Made by a program: the position numbers and the translations under genes | Part shown: piece by piece, positions 8,594 to 14,298 of the stretch | Layout: each line of letters begins with the position of its first letter | Position numbering within the stretch: the stretch's first letter is position 1 | The notes under the pieces: model-generated | The model's input: the letters and a program-made list of their open reading frames with translations, nothing else | Database searches by the model: none | What the model was told of the DNA's origin: nothing | From: Oscillospiraceae bacterium | GTDB lineage: Bacteria > Bacillota > Clostridia > Oscillospirales > Ruminococcaceae | NCBI GenBank assembly: GCA_015067185.1 | Contig: SVMZ01000030.1 | Location: forward strand, 1-38,116 | Reading direction: 5' to 3' | Length of the DNA stretch: 38,116 nt

Positions 8594-9447
8594 TTGATCT
8601 CCTCCCCAACTTTAGCTACCGCCGGCAGAAATACTAAAATACCATAAGAAATATAGGATACCCACGTCTTTATGGGCCAATTCTTTACCGATATCACTTC
8701 CAGCGCAGGATAAAAGCTAACTACCGCCGGTGTGTCTCCCCCATACATTGCCAGCAGCGATATCGCGGTCAGCAGCAGAGATCCTGTCAAAAACAAAACA
8801 TCCCGCAATGTAAACCTATATATTGAAAAAAAGCTGCGGCGGCCTGCGCCATATCCCCGTGCCTCCATACTGTCTGCCGTGATAATTCCATTTTCCAGCG
8901 TCCATGTTACCATCACGGAAAACACCCTTATTTTTCCTCTTATGTTGTCAATCCAATTTTCTTCCCGATAGAGTCCCAGTGTTTTCTGAGCATCACTCAC
9001 TGTTTTTGCCTGCCGTGAAAACAGCGGCACATATCTCAATGCCATGGAGAGAATCAGAGACAGCTTCGGCATCGTCGATCCTAGAATATACAACAGCTTA
9101 TCGCTTGTCATAATTTTTGAAAAACTTCTGAACCAATATATAGTTGCAACCACCATAGCCGATGACAGCGCACCGTACAGCAACGCCTCCAGTGTCACCG
9201 GATTGTTATTGAGCACAAACAGTACCATGCTGCCTTTATGATTAAAAAGAGGATTGACCAGTGTTCCCGCAAGCAGAAAAACCGCCAAAAACCAATGGCC
9301 ACCCTCCCCTTGGATCATCCAAAGTAAAACTGCCCCGATCAGCGACAATCCGGTTATAACCGGATCCCGGCTGAACATGGCAATGCCGGCAGCACAAAGA
9401 AAAAATACCGCTGTTGCTATCGGGTTGCTGTTTTCCAATGTTCTCAT
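8566..9447 (-). CDS. ecfT: ECF transporter T component (CbiQ/EcfT family)
   Basis: A 293-aa membrane protein, about six to eight hydrophobic segments. It carries the EcfT hallmark SMEARGYGAGRR with the Ala-Arg-Gly motif at 196-198 and a second coupling-helix-like stretch around SMALRYVPLFSRQ (134-146). EcfT is the scaffold linking the ATPase pair to the S subunit. AGGTGAT precedes ATG 9447. It lies 21 nt after the gene for the toroid/DUF4430 protein and overlaps the double ATPase gene, which places all three in one transcript. Having its own T component means this is a dedicated (group I-like organised) ECF importer rather than one S unit sharing a common energizing module. Confidence 0.9.
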   Translation of the reverse strand: MRTLENSNPIATAVFFLCAAGIAMFSRDPVITGLSLIGAVLLWMIQGEGGHWFLAVFLLAGTLVNPLFNHKGSMVLFVLNNNPVTLEALLYGALSSAMVVATIYWFRSFSKIMTSDKLLYILGSTMPKLSLILSMALRYVPLFSRQAKTVSDAQKTLGLYREENWIDNIRGKIRVFSVMVTWTLENGIITADSMEARGYGAGRRSFFSIYRFTLRDVLFLTGSLLLTAISLLAMYGGDTPAVVSFYPALEVISVKNWPIKTWVSYISYGILVFLPAVAKVGEEIKWKYLQSKI

Positions 9448-9468
9448 CGCTGATCACCTCATTTCCTC

Positions 9469-11058
9469 TTATTCCTGCGCCCGGATTCCCTTTCCCATAT
9501 CTACCGTATAAATCCATTCCACCACATCGCCGTCGGAAAGGATATAGGAGGCACATCCTTCCGACGGAGACTCTCCGTTTACCGTATAGAGCCATCCGGA
9601 AAGATCTCCATAATCGAACTCATAAATATTGGCAATTCCGGAAACATATATCAATTCCCCGCTGCCACTGCATTCAGTATGGATCTTCTTCTCCCTTGCC
9701 GCACGGATCAGAAGAGCGTATACGCTGTCTCCTTCCGCAATTTCAAATTCCGTTTTATCCAGAATCATACCGTTTTCGGGGATCTCTTTTCGGTTCTCAT
9801 CTGCAATGCTTTCACAGCTGATGGACACAGTGACAGTCCCCACCGGATTCTCCACCGCTGTGCTGCTGTAAAACTCACCTGTACTCTTGATGTCAACAAA
9901 AAAGAGTACACCAAGCAAAATTGCTGCCGCTATCAGCACGGTCAGATAATTTTTAAATCCTCTTTTTTTCTTTGCAAGCAGAACCAGACACCACACCCCA
10001 CACAACAACAGAATTCCGCCGCCTATCCACAACTTATATGCCGGCAAAAATGAGGTTCCCGTCTGCTTGCTTATTTCCTCTTTGTCTGTTTCAGTTGCTT
10101 TTTCTATGGTTATCTCTTTTACAGGAGCGCTTTCCGCCAAATAAAGCGCCCCTGCTTTCAGCGATACTGCCGCACAAAACACCTGATATTGTGCGATTGC
10201 ATTTTTTCCTTTGCCGTGCTCATGCTCAAAACCACCATCATCCAGACGAAATTCCAGCATAGCTTCCGGCACTGTTTTTCCGTTTTTTATGAACCGCTCG
10301 TCTTGAAAACAATCTATCTCCAACGCGCAGAGTGCCATAATCACCTGTGCTGCACTCTCCGGGTTTTCCACACCATAGCTTGTAAAACCACCGTTATCCA
10401 ATTGTCTTTCCGAAAGCAAAACCAGCGCTTTTTCAATGGCACTGGAAATTTCCGCATCGTCACGGCCGGGTGCAAGTGCCTGGATCGCCATAGCGGTAAT
10501 ATCCACATCCGCTGTTTCGCCCCGCAGTGCCCATCCGCCATCGGCGAGCTGGAGACCCAAAAGCTTTTGCTGTGTCTCCGTCTGCAGTTCTTCCCTGATT
10601 CCGTTATTCATCATGTGCAGCGCAAATACAATGCTCATAATTCCCTGCGTGCCGGTTGTTTCAACAGCCGTCTGCTCAATATACTCACTACAATATCCGG
10701 CTAACGTCAAGGCAAGGGCACAGCGCTGACGCTCCACTGCGTTGGATATATCTTTTTGAGCGATCTTACTTTTCAGTGCCTCCGCATAGGCAGAAAAATC
10801 ATATTCTTTGCCCATTCTGCTCAAGGCAATGATATACCACTCCGAACCGCCTCCCGCATTCTCAGCAAGCTTTCCTTCGATCCAACTGTCAACGCTCTCT
10901 GCGCCAGCTGTTTTCAGCTCATACTGTAATAACTCATCCAGCAGCACATCCACTGTTTCTGCGGAGATTTTGTCCTCCGCCAAAACTGATACGGTGCAGG
11001 AACCGCACAAAACAACTGCCAACAGCAGCATTATGATCCGCTTCAGGTTTCTTTTCAT
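9469..11058 (-). CDS. Membrane-tethered alpha-toroid + DUF4430 protein (intrinsic-factor/transcobalamin-like)
   Basis: A 529-aa surface protein. Residues 1-27 are a signal peptide (basic start, hydrophobic core, cut after VLA). Residues ~29-305 are helical with three prenyltransferase/squalene-oxidase-type repeats, QLADGGW (170-176), QLDNGGF (219-225) and RLDDGGF (271-277), implying an alpha/alpha toroid. TM1 spans ~344-362, a basic KKKRG turn follows, and TM2 spans ~371-388, a hairpin that puts both flanking domains outside. Residues ~407-522 are DUF4430, with SGWLYTVNGE (487-496) and DGDVVEWIYT (509-518), the family related to the C-terminal beta domain of transcobalamin and intrinsic factor. 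Same domain order as those vertebrate B12 binders. ATG 11058 has GAGGA 11 nt upstream; a GTG at 11094 right after the previous stop is the alternative. Inferred role: cobalamin capture for the ECF importer encoded next. Confidence 0.85.
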   Translation of the reverse strand: MKRNLKRIIMLLLAVVLCGSCTVSVLAEDKISAETVDVLLDELLQYELKTAGAESVDSWIEGKLAENAGGGSEWYIIALSRMGKEYDFSAYAEALKSKIAQKDISNAVERQRCALALTLAGYCSEYIEQTAVETTGTQGIMSIVFALHMMNNGIREELQTETQQKLLGLQLADGGWALRGETADVDITAMAIQALAPGRDDAEISSAIEKALVLLSERQLDNGGFTSYGVENPESAAQVIMALCALEIDCFQDERFIKNGKTVPEAMLEFRLDDGGFEHEHGKGKNAIAQYQVFCAAVSLKAGALYLAESAPVKEITIEKATETDKEEISKQTGTSFLPAYKLWIGGGILLLCGVWCLVLLAKKKRGFKNYLTVLIAAAILLGVLFFVDIKSTGEFYSSTAVENPVGTVTVSISCESIADENRKEIPENGMILDKTEFEIAEGDSVYALLIRAAREKKIHTECSGSGELIYVSGIANIYEFDYGDLSGWLYTVNGESPSEGCASYILSDGDVVEWIYTVDMGKGIRAQE

Positions 11059-11094
11059 CTGACGTTCAATCCTCAAAAACAGAATATGATCCAC

Positions 11095-11901
11095 TTACTT
11101 CTTTCTTTTCTTTCCCAGAACAACTGCGGCTGCTGCAATGATAACAACTGCCGCTGCAATTACCACATACCAAACAGCACTCAGCCCGGAAGCTTCCGCT
11201 GTTGCTACACAAACCGGGGATACCAATGTGAGGGAATCTGATTTCGCACTGATCACATGCTCTCCCTTTTCCACTTTTATTACTGCAACACCGTTTTCAT
11301 CGGTGACAACATCCGTTTCTTCTCCATCAACGGTGATCACTGCACCTGCAACATCCACAACAATGGGATTCCAGTTCTCGTCATAACCTGCATATCTGAG
11401 TGTCAGTGTCAGTTCATCGCCGGCTTTGGCTGTTACATTCTTTACATCAAAATAGGAATACACATCCGACCATGTTGTCAGATCGGTGTAGGCATAGGCA
11501 CAAATATAGTCTCCATCGGCAATGGGATCAGACAGAGAGAGTGCCCCTGCATCATTGAGAATATAACCATAGCTTCCGCCGTTGTCAATTCCCCAAAGCA
11601 GGTTGAGGCTGATGCCATACTCTGTCATTGCAGAGCTGAAACCGGCAGCGGCTCCGCCGGGATATGCAGCTTCGTGGGCAAGATAAAGAGCATCATTGAT
11701 GGTGAGAGCACCATCTTCATCTGCATCTGTTACACTGATTGTCTCTGCTGCCATAACGATTTCACCGTTTTCTCCTACGATTGTCACCGTTACCTCTGTA
11801 CTCTCTGCTGCCAATGCTGTTACACAGCCTGTCACCATCATCAATGCCGCAGCCAGCACCGCTGTGACTTTTTTGAGCAGATTACTTCTCTGTTTTTTCA
11901 T
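11095..11901 (-). CDS. Surface protein with divergent transcobalamin-like beta domain, C-terminally anchored
   Basis: A 268-aa exported protein. Residues 1-32 are a signal peptide ending ALAA. Residues ~35-142 look like a divergent DUF4430-type beta-grasp domain: a DxDxDG loop (Asp59, Asp61, Asp63, Gly64) followed by LTINDALYLAHE, then GGSYGYILND (108-117) and DGDYICAYAYTD (129-140), which parallel the GWLYTVNGE and DGDVVEWIYT motifs of the next protein. Residues ~155-222 form an Ig-like or carboxypeptidase-regulatory-like beta domain. A C-terminal TM helix (~241-263) and KKRKK stop-transfer tail anchor it in the membrane. GGAGG lies 9 nt before ATG 11901; an upstream frame extension lacks a site. 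The start overlaps the end of the preceding small gene by 20 nt. Role inferred: partner in surface B12 binding. Confidence 0.8.
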   Translation of the reverse strand: MKKQRSNLLKKVTAVLAAALMMVTGCVTALAAESTEVTVTIVGENGEIVMAAETISVTDADEDGALTINDALYLAHEAAYPGGAAAGFSSAMTEYGISLNLLWGIDNGGSYGYILNDAGALSLSDPIADGDYICAYAYTDLTTWSDVYSYFDVKNVTAKAGDELTLTLRYAGYDENWNPIVVDVAGAVITVDGEETDVVTDENGVAVIKVEKGEHVISAKSDSLTLVSPVCVATAEASGLSAVWYVVIAAAVVIIAAAAVVLGKKRKK

Positions 11902-12178
11902 TTTGGTTTTCCTCCGTTTTTTGTTTCTTTGCCATAGTGCGGCGGCGTTTGGCTCTGATTCGCTTCTCTTTATTGTGTGTGGCACGGTCATCACTGCGCG
12001 GCGGCTTTACACCGGCCGCTTCCAGTGCTCTCGGCCACGGCCCGAAAAAAGATTTGATAGCTGCAACTTCTTCGTCGCTGAAATCATTGCGCTGCGGATA
12101 TCGATTTTCTCCCGCCTGCTTCAGTTCTTCCTTTTTCGTTTTCAGCAATTCCATGCAAATTTCGGGATTATACTTCAT
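11882..12178 (-). CDS. Small basic protein resembling the homing-endonuclease-associated (HNH) repeat; function unknown
   Basis: A 98-aa protein, first gene of the B12-riboswitch operon. Residues ~27-58 (RYPQRNDFSDEEVAAI, then FGPWPRALEAAG) match the pattern of the small DNA-binding repeat found beside HNH homing nucleases, whose signature is FGxWxxALxxAG. There is no HNH nuclease motif. The last 40 residues are very basic then highly charged (KRIRAKRRR at 72-80; a Glu/Lys-rich tail from 84), so nucleic-acid binding is possible. ATG 12178 has GGAG 10 nt upstream; a GTG at 12187 is too close to that site. Its end overlaps the next gene by 20 nt, which suggests translational coupling. Function in B12 uptake is not known and should not be assumed. 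Confidence 0.75.
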   Translation of the reverse strand: MKYNPEICMELLKTKKEELKQAGENRYPQRNDFSDEEVAAIKSFFGPWPRALEAAGVKPPRSDDRATHNKEKRIRAKRRRTMAKKQKTEENQNEKTEK

Positions 12179-12195
12179 GCCGAACACACTCCAAT

Positions 12196-12233
12196 AAAAA
12201 AACGCCTGTCACCAAACTGCTGGTAACAAAGCG
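12196..12233 (-). terminator. Riboswitch-controlled intrinsic terminator
   Basis: On the minus strand, CGCTTTGTTACCA (12233-12221) pairs with TGGTGACAGGCG (12214-12203) around a 6-nt loop with one bulged T, giving about 12 bp, followed directly by seven T residues. It sits between the B12 aptamer and the first gene, with that gene's GGAG just after the T-run, as expected of a transcriptional expression platform. Confidence 0.85.
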
Positions 12234-12343
12234 CAACAATTTTCGTCTTATCTGAAAAGTACAGCAAAAGAACTCCCTTTCAGAAGCGGAAAACGGCTGC
12301 ACTTTTCATACCCAAAAATGTCCCGCATTGCGGGAGCCATACT

Positions 12344-12454
12344 GCATACGGCAAGTATTCCGACTTATGGGCCATGGCCCAATCACGGTAATGGCGGTTG
12401 CGACGGATTTTCACCGAACTTCCCTCTGATCCGGAATATTCCGGAACCGTATGC
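12344..12454 (-). ncRNA. Cobalamin (B12) riboswitch aptamer
   Basis: Minus-strand RNA. P1 is formed by GCATACGG (12454-12447) and CCGTATGC (12351-12344). Inside, in order: AGGGAAGTTCGGTGAAAATCC (the conserved GGAA..GGTGAAAATCC core, written here across two motifs), CGCAACCGCCATTACCGTGA (a variant of the B12 box GCCACTGTGA), the self-complementary TGGGCCATGGCCCA hairpin, and AAGTCGGAATACTTGCC, the strongly conserved 3' part of the cobalamin aptamer. The linked genes (ECF importer, transcobalamin-like proteins) fit B12 repression. A CCCGCAATGCGGG hairpin (12335-12321) and an 11-bp hairpin (12306-12296 with 12265-12255) follow before the terminator and may form the switching region. Confidence 0.93.
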
Positions 12455-12490
12455 CCTATTCATTTTTCACCGATATCACGGCACGTTTGC

Positions 12491-12520
12491 ATTATAGCAC
12501 AGGATGAGGCACAGTGTCAA
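12491..12520 (-). promoter_or_regulatory. Promoter of the B12-riboswitch operon
   Basis: Minus strand: TTGACA (12520-12515), 18-nt spacer, TATAAT (12496-12491), both perfect. Transcription would begin near 12484, about 30 nt before the aptamer P1. Confidence 0.9.
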
Positions 12521-12526
12521 GACAAA

Positions 12527-12554
12527 ACGGCCAACAGACATCCCTGTTGGCCGT
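12527..12554 (-). terminator. Terminator of the efflux ABC operon
   Basis: Perfect 11-bp inverted repeat ACGGCCAACAG / CTGTTGGCCGT with a 6-nt loop, followed on the minus strand by TTTGTCTT. It ends the upstream ABC operon only 6 nt before the -35 box of the B12 operon. Confidence 0.85.
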
Positions 12555-12592
12555 AAAATAATTTATCTGCCTGCCATTGGCTGCAATCAACT

Positions 12593-13573
12593 TTATTCAG
12601 CCTTCTCTTCTGCTGCTTCGGCTTTCGGTTCTTCCTCAAACTGGGGAGGTGTGAGAATAATCCTGCCATCTTCCAGCTCAACTTTAACCTTATTTTTACC
12701 GGTGAGCCCCAGTTCATCCAGATACTCACGGGGCACCTGCAGTCTGCCGGTCTTATCCATAACCGCATATTCATCATGGGTATCAGGATCTTCCGCACGG
12801 CTGAGGCTGTCCAGCTCGCCCATTTGTTTGACATAATCCGAACGGATGAGGAACTCACTGCTGGTACGTCCGTCTCTGATAGCAACAACTCTGTCCACGT
12901 GTTTGGAGATCAATCTGTCGTGGGTAACAATGACAATGGTAATGCCCGTTTCACGGTTGAGCTTACGGAAGAGTTCCAGAATATGGGCTGCTGTCTTGGT
13001 ATCGACCGCACCGGTGGGTTCGTCTGCCAACAGCAGCTTGGGAGAGTTGGCCAAAGCGATGGCAATAGCAATTCTCTGCTGCTCACCACCGGAAAGCTGA
13101 TGAAGCTTGCTGTTCTTTCTGTGTGAAAGTCCAACCTGCTCAAGCAGCTCCAAAGCCCGCTGGCGCTTCTTCTTTTTCGAACTGATTACCATGGGAAGCT
13201 CAATATTCTCGATTGCTGTAAGATAGGGGATCAGGTTTCTGGCATTGTTCTGCCAGACAAAACCAACGGTGTTTCTCTTGTAATCGATCATATCGCGATC
13301 GGTATATTTGAGCAGATCCCGACCGTTTACCATCAGTGACCCGGCCGAAGGCTTATCCAATCCGCCCAACATATTCAACAGCGTGGACTTACCGCTGCCG
13401 CTGTTTCCGATGATCGCCATCAGTTCTCCTTTGGCAACAGTCAGATCCAAGCCCTGTAAGGCAACAACCTCAATATCCTGTGTCTTATATATCTTTACCA
13501 GGTTCTCACAGACGATCATGTTGTTTTCGATTTCATTATTCATTTCCTGAACAACGTTCAATGTATTACTCAT
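12593..13573 (-). CDS. ABC transporter ATPase with C-terminal AbrB/SpoVT-like segment
   Basis: A 326-aa protein. Residues ~18-245 are a MacB/LolD-type ABC ATPase: Walker A GNSGSGKS 56-63, signature LSGGE 160-164, Walker B LLLADEP 180-186, switch His218. Residues ~269-310 (VMDKTGRLQVPREYLDELGL followed by a short strand-rich stretch, EDGRIILTPP) match the AbrB/SpoVT/MazE swapped-hairpin pattern DxxGRxxxPxxxxxxLGL. The tail is Glu/Ala-rich. Such a domain usually binds DNA as a dimer; here it may only dimerise the ATPase or sense something. The start overlaps the stop of the other ATPase gene by 8 nt (ATGAGTAA), indicating translational coupling. It is the last gene of the adaptor-permease-ATPase-ATPase operon. 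Confidence 0.9.
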   Translation of the reverse strand: MSNTLNVVQEMNNEIENNMIVCENLVKIYKTQDIEVVALQGLDLTVAKGELMAIIGNSGSGKSTLLNMLGGLDKPSAGSLMVNGRDLLKYTDRDMIDYKRNTVGFVWQNNARNLIPYLTAIENIELPMVISSKKKKRQRALELLEQVGLSHRKNSKLHQLSGGEQQRIAIAIALANSPKLLLADEPTGAVDTKTAAHILELFRKLNRETGITIVIVTHDRLISKHVDRVVAIRDGRTSSEFLIRSDYVKQMGELDSLSRAEDPDTHDEYAVMDKTGRLQVPREYLDELGLTGKNKVKVELEDGRIILTPPQFEEEPKAEAAEEKAE

Positions 13574-14243
13574 CTACTACAACACCGTCCTCCAACGTAT
13601 AGACTTTATCCGCAACCTCCATCATGCTCGGGTCGTGGGTAGTCATAACGATTGTAATATTTTCTTTTGCCACCAACTCTTTGAATAGCTTAACAATCTG
13701 GAGACCCATAATACTGTCAAGCTCCGCTGTGGGTTCGTCAGCAAAGATGATCTGCGGCTTATGCGCAATGGCTCTGGCAATGGCAACACGCTGCTGCTCA
13801 CCACCGGAGAGCTCAATCGGACGATGCTTCATACGCTTGCCAAGTCCGACAAGCTCAAGACACTGTTCTGCTCTTGCCCTGCGCTTGGATCTGGGGTATC
13901 CGGCAATTCTCAGCGCAAACTCAACGTTTTCATAGGCAGTCATGCTGGAAATCAGTGCTACCGACTGAAAAATGAAACCGATTTTCTTACGTCTAAGCTT
14001 ACCGCGCTGTCCGTCATTCCAGTTGGATATCTCTTTTCCTTCAAAAAACACCTTTCCTTCGGTGGGAGAATCCAATGCCCCAAGCAGGTTGATCAGTGTT
14101 GTTTTTCCTGAACCGGAACGTCCTCTGAGCATGGTGAGTTTGCCCGGTTCAATCTGTACGTTTACAGCATTCAAAGCCGTAACCGTTGTTGTGCCCGTTT
14201 TAAATTTTCGGGTCAGGTTCTCAGTATACAGAATACTCTCCAT
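13566..14243 (-). CDS. ABC transporter ATPase (MacB/LolD type)
   Basis: A 225-aa stand-alone ABC ATPase with Walker A GRSGSGKT (41-48), Q-loop FQSVALIS, signature LSGGE (145-149), Walker B with ADEP (168-171) and switch His in MTTHDPS. The compact length and the LSGGEQQRVAIARA block place it with ATPases that drive FtsX-type permeases (mechanotransmission exporters such as MacB, LolD, BceA). It lies about 55 nt after the permease gene and overlaps the second ATPase gene by 8 nt. Together the two ATPases probably make a heterodimer under the two-module permease. Substrate unknown; peptide, lipid or antimicrobial efflux are the usual options. Confidence 0.92.
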   Translation of the reverse strand: MESILYTENLTRKFKTGTTTVTALNAVNVQIEPGKLTMLRGRSGSGKTTLINLLGALDSPTEGKVFFEGKEISNWNDGQRGKLRRKKIGFIFQSVALISSMTAYENVEFALRIAGYPRSKRRARAEQCLELVGLGKRMKHRPIELSGGEQQRVAIARAIAHKPQIIFADEPTAELDSIMGLQIVKLFKELVAKENITIVMTTHDPSMMEVADKVYTLEDGVVVDE

Positions 14244-14298
14244 TTATATCATGCCTTTCCGGTAGATACCTACATATTTATAAAATCATCACTCAAAA

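Noticed and set aside
11902-11994. N-terminal extension of the anchored surface protein
   Set aside because: The added residues are basic and out of keeping with a signal peptide, and the perfect GGAGG belongs to ATG 11901.
12321-12335. TCCCGCATTGCGGGA palindrome as the main terminator of the riboswitch
   Set aside because: Only a 6-bp stem with a 3-nt loop and a short broken U-run; the hairpin at 12196-12233 with seven Us is far stronger.
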